Shown piece by piece: positions 27,012-36,563 of a DNA stretch of 64,000 bases. The stretch covers positions 1 to 64,000 of the forward strand of contig CAJXQU010000002.1 in NCBI GenBank assembly GCA_913058255.1. The letters are read 5' to 3'. Source of the stretch: an uncultured Pseudomonadota bacterium. GTDB taxonomy: Bacteria > Pseudomonadota > Gammaproteobacteria > CAJXQU01. Positions within the stretch are counted from its first letter, which is position 1; every line of letters starts with the position of its first letter. Under the pieces are notes generated by a model that had not been told where the DNA came from, searched no databases, and saw only the letters and a program-made list of their open reading frames with translations. The translations under genes and the position numbers were made by a program.

Positions 27012-27704
27012 ATGACATCTAATTCATCCAAGAATGAGCATGAAATCGTTTTAACGATTGCAGATGAAATTTTCAAAAAGATTCAAACAGCAATTGTTGA
27101 AGGTGCTATACCTACGGGCTTTAAAATTAGCGAACCTAATCTTGCCAAAGAGTATGGGATCAGCAGAGGACCTTTGCGGGAAGCCTTAAGCCGCCTAGAA
27201 GCTTGCAACTTAATTGAACGAAAACTAAATGTTGGTGCACGAGTCGTCACTCTATCGCATGAAAAACTCTTAGAGATTTATCATATTCGTGAATCATTAG
27301 AAGGTTTGGCTGCCCGACAAGCCGCTGAAAATATGACCAGTGATGAGATATCTGACCTTGACACATTATTAGAAAATCACCGGATCCAAGCTAAAACCAA
27401 TCAGAACTATTATCAGAAAGAAGGGGATATGGATTTCCATTTCAGAATTGTTCAAGGCAGTAAGAACACACACTTGATCAATATGATTTGTAATGATCTC
27501 TATTACCTAGTCCGTTTATACCGTTGCCAGTTCGGAATGGTGGGCAAACGAGTGTCTCGAGCATTCGATGAACATGTACAAATTGTTGATGCAATTCGCC
27601 ATAAAGATGGAGAGCTAGCCGAATTTTTAATGACTAGGCATATTAAAAATTCACGTTTAAACGTTGATCAGTACCTCAAAGACAACCTCGTTAAATTAAC
27701 TTAA
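27012..27704 (+). CDS. GntR-family regulator of the propionate (prp) genes
   Basis: The 230-residue protein has an N-terminal winged HTH (KISEPNLAKEYGISRGPLREALSRLEACNLIERK, residues about 15-75) and an FCD ligand-binding domain (about 85-220, with IRESLEGLAARQAAENM, DFHFRIVQGS and DEHVQIVDAIRHKD). The start is ATG 27012; the listed upstream TTG adds two residues. It precedes prpB by 26 bp, the common position of GntR-type prp regulators that sense propionate catabolites. Two operator-like palindromes lie upstream. Confidence 0.9.
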   Translation: MTSNSSKNEHEIVLTIADEIFKKIQTAIVEGAIPTGFKISEPNLAKEYGISRGPLREALSRLEACNLIERKLNVGARVVTLSHEKLLEIYHIRESLEGLAARQAAENMTSDEISDLDTLLENHRIQAKTNQNYYQKEGDMDFHFRIVQGSKNTHLINMICNDLYYLVRLYRCQFGMVGKRVSRAFDEHVQIVDAIRHKDGELAEFLMTRHIKNSRLNVDQYLKDNLVKLT

Positions 27705-27730
27705 TTAACTTAGACAACAGAAATATTTGA

Positions 27731-28621
27731 ATGGAAAATATACCAATATCTGCAGGAGCTAGATTTCGTCTTGCGGTAAAAGAAGAAGAGCCGCTACAAA
27801 TAGTTGGCGCTATTAACGCTTATCATGCTCGACTTGCCGAAGCGACAGGGTTTCGCGCTCTGTATATCTCTGGAGGTGGTGTTGCCGCAGGTTCATGTGG
27901 GATCCCTGATCTTGGTATCACCACGATGGAAGATGTGTTGATTGATCTTCGGCGTATTACTGAAATTACAGAGTTACCTGTGCTTGTCGACATAGATACG
28001 GGTTGGGGTGGAGCATTCAATATTGCGCGTACAGTGAAGTCAATGATCAAAGCGGGTGCCGCCGCTGTACACATTGAAGATCAGGTTTCACAAAAACGCT
28101 GTGGTCATCGACCGAATAAAGCGATCGTCTCACAAGATGAAATGGTTGATCGTGTTAAGGCAGCTGTTGATGCAAAGACAGATCCTGAGTTTGTCATTAT
28201 GGCGAGAACCGATGCGCTAGCCATTGAGGGCATTAATGCCGCAATTGATCGAGCCTGTGCATGTGTCGAAGCAGGTGCCGATATGATCTTTCCTGAAGCG
28301 ATGACGGATCTTTCCATGTATAAAAAATTTGTGGATGCGGTAAAAGTGCCTGTTTTAGCCAATATCACAGAGTTTGGCTCAACGCCATTATTTACTACTG
28401 AAGAGCTCGCTTCTGTTGATGTCAGCATGGCTTTATACCCATTATCTGCTTTCCGCGCAATGAATGCTGCGGCACTAAAAACCTACTCGACACTGCGTAA
28501 AGAAGGTTCACAAAAAAAGGTTGTAGATGATATGCAAACACGTGCTGATTTGTATGAGTATCTTGGTTATCACGAATATGAAAAATCGTTGGATAAACTA
28601 TTTTCATCGGAAATGAAATAA
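27731..28621 (+). CDS. prpB: 2-methylisocitrate lyase
   Basis: PrpB cleaves 2-methylisocitrate to pyruvate and succinate, the last step of the methylcitrate cycle. It belongs to the ICL/PEP-mutase superfamily: [15 protein letters not shown] holds metal-binding residues and the lyase signature KRCGH is present in [13 protein letters not shown]. Length 296, matching E. coli PrpB. It is 12 bp ahead of prpC. Confidence 0.95.
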   Translation: MENIPISAGARFRLAVKEEEPLQIVGAINAYHARLAEATGFRALYISGGGVAAGSCGIPDLGITTMEDVLIDLRRITEITELPVLVDIDTGWGGAFNIARTVKSMIKAGAAAVHIEDQVSQKRCGHRPNKAIVSQDEMVDRVKAAVDAKTDPEFVIMARTDALAIEGINAAIDRACACVEAGADMIFPEAMTDLSMYKKFVDAVKVPVLANITEFGSTPLFTTEELASVDVSMALYPLSAFRAMNAAALKTYSTLRKEGSQKKVVDDMQTRADLYEYLGYHEYEKSLDKLFSSEMK

Positions 28622-28633
28622 GAGAGGCGTTCT

Positions 28634-29770
28634 ATGACGACTAAACCAAAGAAATCGGTGGCTTTAAGTGGAACGGTAGCCGGAAATACAGCTCTTTGTA
28701 CGGTTGGCTTAACAGGTAATGATCTACATTATCGAGGTTACAATATTCTTGATATTGCTGAAACATGTGAGTTTGAAGAAATTGCTTATTTACTGGTGCA
28801 CGGCAAACTTCCAACAACAGTAGAATTAGTTAGTTATAAGAAAAAACTACGTTTATTACGTGGCTTACCAACAGCCTTAAAATTAGCTTTAGAGCAACTT
28901 CCTGCTTCATCTCATCCAATGGATGTTCTACGCACAGCATGTTCTGTACTCGGTGCAATCATGCCTGAAAAAGAAGATCATAATTCTGCTGGAGCAAGAG
29001 ATATTGCTGACCGCCTAATGGCAAGTTTTGGTTCAATGCTATTGTATTGGTATCATTTTTCCATCAATGGGAAACGTATTGAGGTCGAGACTGATGATGA
29101 TTCGATCGGAGGACATTTTCTACATTTATTACATGGAGAGAAGCCTTCTGATGAGTGGGTTAGAGCGATGCACACATCATTGATTCTTTACGCAGAACAT
29201 GAATATAACGCCTCAACCTTTACCGGACGAGTCATCGCTGGAACAGGTTCTGATATGTTTTCGAGTATTACGGGCGCCATTGGTGCGCTTCGTGGCCCTA
29301 AACATGGTGGTGCTAACGAAGTGGCTTTTGACATCCAGTCACGTTATGAAAATCCTGATGAAGCAGAAGCAGATATTCGTGCACGAATGGCACGCAAAGA
29401 AATCGTTATTGGTTTTGGACACCCCGTTTATACAACAGGAGACCCACGTAATGAAGTCATTAAGTCTGTCGCGAATAACCTGGGTAAAAAAGCAAAAAAT
29501 ATGAAGCTGTTTGATATAGCTGAACGCCTAGAAAAAGTTATGTGGGATGAGAAAAAAATGTTCCCTAACCTTGATTGGTTCTCAGCAGTTTCATATTCAT
29601 TGATGGAGGTGCCGACATCTATGTTCACCCCATTATTTGTTATTTCACGGACATCTGGATGGGCCGCTCATGTCATCGAACAACGAGAAGAGGGTAAAAT
29701 TATTCGCCCAAGTGCAAATTATGTAGGCCCTGAAAATTTAAAATTTGTACCCATTAGCAAACGTAAATAA
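28634..29770 (+). CDS. prpC: 2-methylcitrate synthase
   Basis: PrpC condenses propionyl-CoA with oxaloacetate. The citrate synthase fold shows the catalytic histidine region [30 protein letters not shown], and the C-terminal [23 protein letters not shown] split as usual. The 378-residue length and the prpB neighbour favour methylcitrate rather than citrate synthase. No prpD, acnD or prpF follows; the next gene is divergent carbonic anhydrase, so the dehydratase steps are encoded elsewhere. Confidence 0.94.
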   Translation: MTTKPKKSVALSGTVAGNTALCTVGLTGNDLHYRGYNILDIAETCEFEEIAYLLVHGKLPTTVELVSYKKKLRLLRGLPTALKLALEQLPASSHPMDVLRTACSVLGAIMPEKEDHNSAGARDIADRLMASFGSMLLYWYHFSINGKRIEVETDDDSIGGHFLHLLHGEKPSDEWVRAMHTSLILYAEHEYNASTFTGRVIAGTGSDMFSSITGAIGALRGPKHGGANEVAFDIQSRYENPDEAEADIRARMARKEIVIGFGHPVYTTGDPRNEVIKSVANNLGKKAKNMKLFDIAERLEKVMWDEKKMFPNLDWFSAVSYSLMEVPTSMFTPLFVISRTSGWAAHVIEQREEGKIIRPSANYVGPENLKFVPISKRK

Positions 29771-29890
29771 GGACTGTTTAACCTTTAATAAAGCCTGATA
29801 AATACCGAGTTAATATTTGAAGTTACTTACCGGACTGTGCTTTTTCGAGACTATGTTGTGCTTAGCACTTATATAGTACTCTCAGCCGAC

Positions 29891-30520
29891 TTACTGAGAT
29901 TCAAGTTTCTTTTCATCAAGTTGTTGTTTCGAGCTAATACAAATATCTAGATCTTTAAGAATCCCATCTTCTATGCTGTAAACCCAACCATGTACAGTAA
30001 GATCCACGCTATTTTTCCATGCATTTTGTACGATGGTTGTATTGCAGACATTCATTACTTGTTCCATAGCATTTAGCTCACAGAGTAAGTTCAACTTTTC
30101 ATCACCCTCCAGATTATGCAACTTATCAGCGTTAAACCTGATCACATCTTTGATGTGTCGCAACCAATTATCAATGAGGCCATGTTCTGTGTCCTCCATT
30201 GATGCTCTTATGCCTCCGCAACCATAATGGCCACAGACGACGATATGCTTAACCTTAAGTATTTCAACGGCATACTGGATAACAGAAAGACAATTAAGAT
30301 CAGTATGTACAACAACATTGGCAATATTTCGGTGTACAAAAACCTCACCTGGAGGCAGGTTTACAATTTGGTTCGCAGGTACTCTACTGTCTGAGCAGCC
30401 TATCCAAAGATATTCTGGTGCTTGTTGTTCAGATAATTGAGAAAAAAATTCTGGATTTTTTTCTTTAATATTACTCGCCCATGATAAGTTTCTATCAAAT
30501 AAATGCTTTAATTTTTTCAA
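29891..30520 (-). CDS. can: Beta-class carbonic anhydrase
   Basis: The enzyme interconverts CO2 and bicarbonate. Zinc ligands are in WIGCSDSRVPANQI (Cys, Asp-Arg dyad) and VVCGHYGCGGIRA (His, Cys). Length 209, close to E. coli Can (220). The cytosolic enzyme would supply bicarbonate to biotin-dependent carboxylases. It is transcribed convergently to prpC. Confidence 0.94.
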   Translation of the reverse strand: MKKLKHLFDRNLSWASNIKEKNPEFFSQLSEQQAPEYLWIGCSDSRVPANQIVNLPPGEVFVHRNIANVVVHTDLNCLSVIQYAVEILKVKHIVVCGHYGCGGIRASMEDTEHGLIDNWLRHIKDVIRFNADKLHNLEGDEKLNLLCELNAMEQVMNVCNTTIVQNAWKNSVDLTVHGWVYSIEDGILKDLDICISSKQQLDEKKLESQ

Positions 30521-31069
30521 TTTTTTATAAATCCTCGAAAGCTAACAAAACTAGATAAAGGTTAAGATATTAATACTCAGTGGAGAGAATGATAGTGATT
30601 AAATCAACTTTTTCTGAATAGTACCTTTGCAGCGTATTTTTTCCAATAGTGTTATTTGTTATGCCACTTTTATTATGACCTGATCAAAGATGACTAATGT
30701 GCGAGGTTTTATCTGAAAAAGCTCTAGCAATATAATATATTCCGTCAGGATCATGTTGAAATATAATTACTTGTTTAAAATGGCTTTTTAATGTTGGAGC
30801 ATTACCTATCATTCAGCCAAGCACTTTTAATCTTGGGGGCAGGGAACTGAAAATTTGCCGAACTGTCTTTATCGTTTTTGAAGCAATCTATCTATAAGAA
30901 CTCTAGAGACACTTTCATTACGAGGTATCTTCATCAGGAAAAGCATCCATCAGAGTTCGTCTGTCTTTGTTACGTAGGCATCCTTGCGGAGTCCCCCCGT
31001 AAACCTTTGTCTACATGCGATAGCGAGGGAGGTTTCATCAGAAGAAACTTGATGAGCAGACAAGGAAAG
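30521..31069. other. Intergenic region between can and tRNA-Leu
   Basis: I see no convincing gene in these 549 bases. A short ORF at 30878-31123 overlaps the tRNA on the opposite strand and has no coding character. A small inverted repeat GTTTC/GAAAC lies at about 31032-31048, downstream of the tRNA in its direction of transcription. Confidence 0.4.
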
Positions 31070-31156
31070 TGGTGCCCAGAAGAGGACTTGAACCTCCACG
31101 ACCATAAGGTCACTAGCACCTGAAGCTAGCGCGTCTACCAATTCCGCCACCTGGGC
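31070..31156 (-). tRNA. tRNA-Leu (anticodon CAG)
   Basis: On the minus strand the sequence runs from GCCCAGGTGGCGGAATTGG to CCTCTTCTGGGCACCA, with an encoded 3' CCA. The acceptor stem GCCCAG pairs with CTGGGC. The anticodon stem CTAGC/GCTAG encloses TTCAGGT, so the anticodon is CAG. The long variable arm and GGTTCAAGTCC T-arm are those of a class II leucine tRNA. Length 87 nt including CCA. Confidence 0.96.
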
Positions 31157-31286
31157 TTGATTTGCCTTATCTTTTCTCATCTAGATATGAGAACATGACG
31201 CCCAATATACCTATATAAACAGGTCGTAACGTAAGGCTAGTGCTATATCAAGGCGCGCAATCTACCCGACCACATAAAGAGTGTCA

Positions 31287-33473
31287 ATGAGCAAAAATAA
31301 AAAATTCGATAAAAAAACAGACCCACACTATAAACGTGAGGTCGAAAAATATGAAAACCCTATACCAAGCCGCGAAATGATCTTGGAATACCTAACGGAT
31401 TGTGGTGGGCCACGTAAGTTTGAGCATATCGCACATGACTTAGCCCTCGATGAAGAGCAGTTGGTTGCGCTGAAACGGCGTTTGCGGGCAATGGAACGCG
31501 ATGCACAGTTGTTATACAACCGACGGGGAGGCTATGTGCCCTTGGATGAGGTCGATTTGATTCCAGGTCGAGTCATTGGCCACCCTGATGGTTTTGGTTT
31601 TTTTGTGCCAGATAAGGGCGGTGATGATGTCTTTTTATCTGGTCGTCAGATGCGTACTTTGTTGCACGGTGATCGTGCGGTTGTCAGCATTACGGGTATT
31701 GATCGACGTGGTCGTTCTGAAGGAACCGTTGTTGAGGTTTTAGAGCGCGCAAATCAGCAAATCGTTGGACGTTATTTCGAGGAAGGCGGGATTGGTTCTG
31801 TCGCACCAGATAATAAGCGTATTCATTTGGATATTATGATTCCTCATGATGAGTCTGGGGGTGCGAAAAATGGTGATATTGTTGTAGCAGCATTGGTTAA
31901 GCAACCGAACAAACGCAGCCAGCCGATTGGTAAGATTATTGAGGTCATGGGCCAGCATATGGCGCCTGGTATGGAAATTGAGGTTTCTATTCGAGCACAT
32001 GAGCTGCCGACTATTTGGCCAGATGAAGTCGAAGCCTATGTCGCCGGCCTTTCGGGCGAAGTAAAAGAAGAAGACAAACAACCTAAACAATATCCACGAG
32101 AAGATTTGCGCAATACACCACTGGTGACTATCGATGGTGAAGATGCGCGCGATTTTGATGATGCTGTTTATTGTGAACGACAAGGGAAGGGCTGGCGGTT
32201 ACTCGTAGCGATTGCCGATGTATCACATTATGTAGAAGTCGGATCGGCGCTTGATCAAGAAGCCCATAATCGTGGCACCTCAGTTTATTTTCCTGATCGT
32301 GTGATTCCTATGTTGCCGGAGATTTTGTCTAACGGTTTGTGTTCGTTGAATCCTGATGTTGATCGACTTTGTATGGTTTGTGAATTACACGTCAGCGCAC
32401 AGGGCGAAGTTCAACGTCATCGTTTTTTTGAAGGCATTATGCGATCTGCGGCACGGTTGACCTATACAAAAATGGCCGCGATTGTTATTGATCAGGATAA
32501 AGGTTTACGCGCGGAGTTCGCATCAGTAGTTCCACATTTAGATGACCTTTACTCTTTGTATGAACTGTTTCGTAAAAACCGTGAAAAACGTGGTGCAATT
32601 GATTTTGATACGACAGAAACTCGGATCGTCTTCGGTGAAGATCGCAAGATTGATCGCATTGAACCGTTAGTCCGAAATGATGCCCATAAATTGATTGAAG
32701 AATTTATGGTTGCTGCCAATGTAGCCGCAGCTAACTTTATGCTCGAAAACGAAATTCCCGGCTTGTATAGAATTCACGAAACACCTGATCCTGAGAAACT
32801 AAACGATAGACGTACATTTCTTAATGAACTCGGCGTCAGCTTAGGGGCCGGTGATAAACCAACGGCTAAAGATTTTGCCAAATTATTGAAGAGTGTTGCT
32901 GGTCGAGAAGATGCCCATTTGATCCAAACAGTTTTACTTCGATGTATGCGGCTGGCCGTTTACAACCCAGATAATGTGGGGCATTTTGGTTTGGCTTTTG
33001 ATGCTTACGCACATTTCACATCGCCGATTAGGCGCTACCCTGATCTTCTCGTGCACCGTGCGATTCGTCACTTGATCCGTCATGGCAATGCTACGACTTT
33101 TAACTATAGTCATGGTGACATGCAGTCGCTAGGTGAACATTGTTCCATGACGGAACGCCGTGCAGATGAAGCCACCCGAGATGCGGTTAGTTGGCTCAAA
33201 TGTGAATTTATGCTGGATAAGGTTGGTGAAGAATTTGATGGTGTTATTTCATCCGTTACGTCATTTGGTTTATTTGTTGAGCTGGATGATATTCACGTTG
33301 AAGGCTTAGTCCACGTTACTGCCCTTAAACACGATTACTATCAGTTTGATCCCGTTGGGCATTGCTTGAAAGGCGAAAAAAGTGGTAAGAGCTATCGATT
33401 AGCGAATAAGATTCGTGTGCAGGTTGCGCGGGTTGATCTCGATGAGAAGAAAATCGATTTTGAACTGGTATAG
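31287..33473 (+). CDS. rnr: Ribonuclease R
   Basis: RNase R is a processive 3'-5' exoribonuclease that degrades structured RNA. After an N-terminal HTH-like domain (SREMILEYLTDCGGPRKFEHIAHDL) come cold-shock domains (PGRVIGHPDGFGFFVPDKGGDD), the RNB catalytic domain with IDGEDARDFDDAVYCE (metal-binding aspartates) and YAHFTSPIRRYPDLLVHRAI, and a C-terminal S1 domain (FDGVISSVTSFGLFVELDDIHVEGLVHV). It lacks the lysine-rich tail of E. coli RNase R, giving about 728 residues against 813. ATG 31287 is preceded by AAAGAG; GTG 31281 is possible. Confidence 0.95.
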   Translation: MSKNKKFDKKTDPHYKREVEKYENPIPSREMILEYLTDCGGPRKFEHIAHDLALDEEQLVALKRRLRAMERDAQLLYNRRGGYVPLDEVDLIPGRVIGHPDGFGFFVPDKGGDDVFLSGRQMRTLLHGDRAVVSITGIDRRGRSEGTVVEVLERANQQIVGRYFEEGGIGSVAPDNKRIHLDIMIPHDESGGAKNGDIVVAALVKQPNKRSQPIGKIIEVMGQHMAPGMEIEVSIRAHELPTIWPDEVEAYVAGLSGEVKEEDKQPKQYPREDLRNTPLVTIDGEDARDFDDAVYCERQGKGWRLLVAIADVSHYVEVGSALDQEAHNRGTSVYFPDRVIPMLPEILSNGLCSLNPDVDRLCMVCELHVSAQGEVQRHRFFEGIMRSAARLTYTKMAAIVIDQDKGLRAEFASVVPHLDDLYSLYELFRKNREKRGAIDFDTTETRIVFGEDRKIDRIEPLVRNDAHKLIEEFMVAANVAAANFMLENEIPGLYRIHETPDPEKLNDRRTFLNELGVSLGAGDKPTAKDFAKLLKSVAGREDAHLIQTVLLRCMRLAVYNPDNVGHFGLAFDAYAHFTSPIRRYPDLLVHRAIRHLIRHGNATTFNYSHGDMQSLGEHCSMTERRADEATRDAVSWLKCEFMLDKVGEEFDGVISSVTSFGLFVELDDIHVEGLVHVTALKHDYYQFDPVGHCLKGEKSGKSYRLANKIRVQVARVDLDEKKIDFELV

Positions 33474-33493
33474 TTAAGAAGATCGAGGGATAC

Positions 33494-33522
33494 AAAAACA
33501 GCCTGCAATGAGGCTGTTTTTG
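33494..33522 (+). terminator. Rho-independent terminator of rnr
   Basis: AAAAACAGCCT and AGGCTGTTTTT form an 11-bp stem around a 6-base loop, ending in a T-run, 21 bp after the rnr stop. Confidence 0.88.
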
Positions 33523-33574
33523 TAGATTTGCTCCCAGCCTTCACAATACTTTCAGTGAAGGTGGTCAGTAAGCA

Positions 33575-36355
33575 TTATTTCTTTGTTGCAATAACTTCCA
33601 TTCCTGTTCTATATCGTGAAGAAATACCATATTTTTTCACCTCAAAGCCATGCTCCTCAAGTAGTGCATACAAACGTTCTCGGCTGAAGTTATGAAAGTG
33701 TTCCAACTCTCCCCAATAGGGATTTCGGTTCTCAGCATTCAGTGCATGCCAAAGTGGGCTGCTCGTATTCGGCATGCTTAAGTAAAGAACACCATTCTCA
33801 TTTAATATGCGGTGGGCAGCTTTTAAGCCTTCTTTTGGGTAAGGCATATGTTCCAAAAGGTTCATCATGCTGACAATGTCTGCGTTGCCTTGATAGTCTT
33901 CCATTTTGCCATGAAAAGCTTCAGCTCCGAAGGCTTGTAAGCCCGTGACATTGTCCAGACGCATTTCGATTCCGGCTGGTTCATAACCATATTCGTAGGC
34001 TGTTAGAAGTAGTGCAGCATTTCCAAAGCCAACATCAAGCCATTTACCTTCACTGCAATAAGGCATTACTTTTTCGATCATAACAGCACTGACTTTTCGA
34101 GCTTCTTCTATATTATGCCCCACCATTTGATGGACATTGGTATCACTAAAAACAAGGTCGAAGGCATCATCTGTAAAATAACCATTGGTAAAATTATGAT
34201 CACAGTCACTACAGATCATCCAGATCATTTTGGCCGGTAAAGGTGTTTTATAAAGTGGATGATGACTGCAATCAGCTATGATGCTGGCTTCAAAATTTTG
34301 GCTATCACATAGAGGGCAAGCTTGATATGGTATACGCATCTGTTTTTCAGTTCGTATTGTTGTAGCCTTCTGATTGTCCTTCACATCAGAGATATGAAAA
34401 GATGTTGCTTTTGTTCCTTCGTCGTGTAAATCCAACATATGTATCAACCCTTTTTGTAGATCATGAGTATATTTTTCTGTGTCGAACAAAGAGCATGTGT
34501 CTCTATTAGCTCTTAGTTTTGATTTGATTTGGTTAAGCTTTTTGGGGTTATGTGCTAGCTCGAGAGCCAATGCCTTATATGAGATAAAGTCGGTGGTGAT
34601 TAACTCATCAAGATCAATAGCTTTTAGAATACTTGCGGCCACTCTAGCGGCAAAACTACGGCCCATACAGGTCATAACAGGAAGTCCAACCCATAGCGCA
34701 TCACTTGCTGTCGTGTGTGCATTACATGGAAAAGTATCGAGGAATAAATCTGCATTTTGAATTCTAGCAAGGTGTTCAGCAGAAGGTAGCTGTTCTGCAA
34801 AGATGATCCTAGCAGGATCGGCGCCTCGTGCTTTTGCTTCACTGAGCAGGTTCTTACCCGCCCACTCATTACTTTCAAGCAGCCAGAGCACACTGCCTGG
34901 TGTTTCTTCAAGCAATTCAATCCAAATATCGAACATTTCAGGCATGATTTTGAAGTTATGATTAAAAGTACAAAAAACAAATGCATCCTCAGGCAGACCA
35001 CATTCTTGTCGTGATGGTACTTTAGGGTTCACTTTTCTTTTTCTATCATTGATCTGATAACTCTCAGGCATATACATGATTTTTTCTGAGTAGTTAGCTT
35101 GTTCCTCTTCAGGAATAATTACCTTATCAGCGATAAAATAGTCAATAGAACTTGTCCCTGTGCTACCGGGGAAGCCTAATAATCTGACTTGGACTGGAGC
35201 TGGTCTGTGAGATAAGATCCCAGGTCGGCAGCCTTCTGTAAGACCTTTCAGATCAACAGCAATATCAATATTCAAATCGGCAATAAAGTGTGCAATTTCT
35301 TCATCAGAATGATCGGTTAGATCATAAAAGTTATTACATACGGACTTAATTCGCTCTCTAATTTCTGAGTGCTCATTCACTCTATTATGAGTTATGGCAT
35401 GAATTTCGAATTGTTGAGGATCTAATAGTTCAAACAATTCTGCGACAAGGAAAGTGGTTGGGTGGTTGTGATAGTCTGTTGCTAAAAATGCAATTTTAAT
35501 TATATCTTCAGGGTTTCTATTACGACGGTTATATAAAGGCTCAGTTAGCTTAACTTCTGTCGTTATCGCACGCACATACTGCTGTGCTGTCGCATGAAGT
35601 ATTTCAGGATCATCAAAAACGCCTAGTAGTGGAAAAGGAGTGACTGTATTCATTACATCAGGTGATTCTGTATGTTCGAGTATATTGTAGATGGATGATT
35701 TTAGGTCTGGGAGTTGAGCTGAATAATCAGACCAATCAGACATTCTCATTCGTAGATACCATAATTTACTGAGAGCGCCACCCAAGGATCCATTAATATC
35801 GAGAGCATTTTGAAATGAAACACTGGCTTCCTTTAACCTGTCTTCAAGAATTAAAAGGGTTCCTAAATTGAAATGAGCAATATAATTGTCAGGCTGAGCC
35901 ACAGTCGCTCTTTGAAAATAATTAATTGCCTCGACAGTCGCGCCTTTTTTATGCAGTGAGTTTCCAAGAATATTTAAAATTTTTGGATGTTCAGGACTCA
36001 TTTCTAAAGCTTGGAGGTAGTAATTGATCGCATCATCTATACGATCTTCTTCGTGAAGCTCTATTGTACACCCAAGGATAAGGTGAGCATCAGCATACTG
36101 AGGGTCTATCTGAATGGCCTGCTCTAATAAGCGAATGGCTTTAGTATGTTCTTTTTTAAGGTTGTGGATTGTTGCAAGGTTCGAATAAATAAGAGCACTA
36201 GCTTGGTTTGCATCGATTAATGATTGATAGCCCTTTTGAGCATATTCTAAATCACCATCTTTGTGTCTACTGATCACCTGATTTAAATCAGGTAACTCCA
36301 CACATGCTCCTATATTAGAATGTGTTGCTATCTGCTTCTCGACGACGTTGTTCAT
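33575..36355 (-). CDS. TPR - O-GlcNAc-transferase-like (SPINDLY, GT41) - methyltransferase fusion, probable flagellin modification
   Basis: This 926-residue protein has three parts. Residues about 20-200 hold TPR repeats (YSNLATIHNLKKEHTKAIRL, LNILGNSLHKKGATVEAIN). Residues about 265-645 are a GT41/OGT catalytic region (IAFLATDYHNHPTTFLVAE, VDLKGLTEGCRPGILSHRPA, VRLLGFPGSTGTSSIDYFIAD split over the block, FCTFNHNFKIMPEMFDIW, DLFLDTFPCNAHTTASDALW, LPVMTCMGRSFAARVAASIL). Residues about 670-926 hold a CxxC...CxxC zinc ribbon (CPLCDSQNF, CSDCDHNF) and a class I SAM methyltransferase (WLDVGFGNAALLLTAYE, NLLEHMPYPKEGL). It is divergent from the flagellin genes, separated by about 200 bp. Inference: it O-glycosylates flagellin and methylates the sugar or a neighbouring group. 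The glycan donor cannot be read from sequence. Confidence 0.87.
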   Translation of the reverse strand: MNNVVEKQIATHSNIGACVELPDLNQVISRHKDGDLEYAQKGYQSLIDANQASALIYSNLATIHNLKKEHTKAIRLLEQAIQIDPQYADAHLILGCTIELHEEDRIDDAINYYLQALEMSPEHPKILNILGNSLHKKGATVEAINYFQRATVAQPDNYIAHFNLGTLLILEDRLKEASVSFQNALDINGSLGGALSKLWYLRMRMSDWSDYSAQLPDLKSSIYNILEHTESPDVMNTVTPFPLLGVFDDPEILHATAQQYVRAITTEVKLTEPLYNRRNRNPEDIIKIAFLATDYHNHPTTFLVAELFELLDPQQFEIHAITHNRVNEHSEIRERIKSVCNNFYDLTDHSDEEIAHFIADLNIDIAVDLKGLTEGCRPGILSHRPAPVQVRLLGFPGSTGTSSIDYFIADKVIIPEEEQANYSEKIMYMPESYQINDRKRKVNPKVPSRQECGLPEDAFVFCTFNHNFKIMPEMFDIWIELLEETPGSVLWLLESNEWAGKNLLSEAKARGADPARIIFAEQLPSAEHLARIQNADLFLDTFPCNAHTTASDALWVGLPVMTCMGRSFAARVAASILKAIDLDELITTDFISYKALALELAHNPKKLNQIKSKLRANRDTCSLFDTEKYTHDLQKGLIHMLDLHDEGTKATSFHISDVKDNQKATTIRTEKQMRIPYQACPLCDSQNFEASIIADCSHHPLYKTPLPAKMIWMICSDCDHNFTNGYFTDDAFDLVFSDTNVHQMVGHNIEEARKVSAVMIEKVMPYCSEGKWLDVGFGNAALLLTAYEYGYEPAGIEMRLDNVTGLQAFGAEAFHGKMEDYQGNADIVSMMNLLEHMPYPKEGLKAAHRILNENGVLYLSMPNTSSPLWHALNAENRNPYWGELEHFHNFSRERLYALLEEHGFEVKKYGISSRYRTGMEVIATKK

Positions 36356-36436
36356 TCGACCCTACCTTTATATAGTCTTAAGATTAAGGGTAAAAAGCAT
36401 TATTTATGCCATTTAAAAAATAGTTTAAATTTAGAT

Positions 36437-36463
36437 TAAAGTAACGGTTGGTTAGGTCGATAA
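36437..36463 (+). promoter_or_regulatory. Sigma-28 (FliA) promoter of flagellin gene 1
   Basis: TAAAGTAA, an 11-bp spacer, and GTCGATAA match the flagellar sigma-28 consensus TAAAGTTT-N11-GCCGATAA closely. It lies about 100 bp before the flagellin ATG. Confidence 0.8.
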
Positions 36464-36563
36464 AGTTGTCAACGCGATTCAAGAATGAATGCGGGTTTTT
36501 ATTTTTTATTTTTACCAAGCAAGAATTGTTTGGTATGTCCAACCTAGAAAAGGAGAAAGGACT

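Noticed and set aside
30878-31180. Short ORFs on both strands over the tRNA-Leu region
   Set aside because: They overlap a well-defined tRNA gene and have no coding character.
33538-33561. Hairpin CCTTCAC/GTGAAGG as a terminator for the glycosyltransferase gene
   Set aside because: There is no T-run in the minus direction, so intrinsic termination is not supported.
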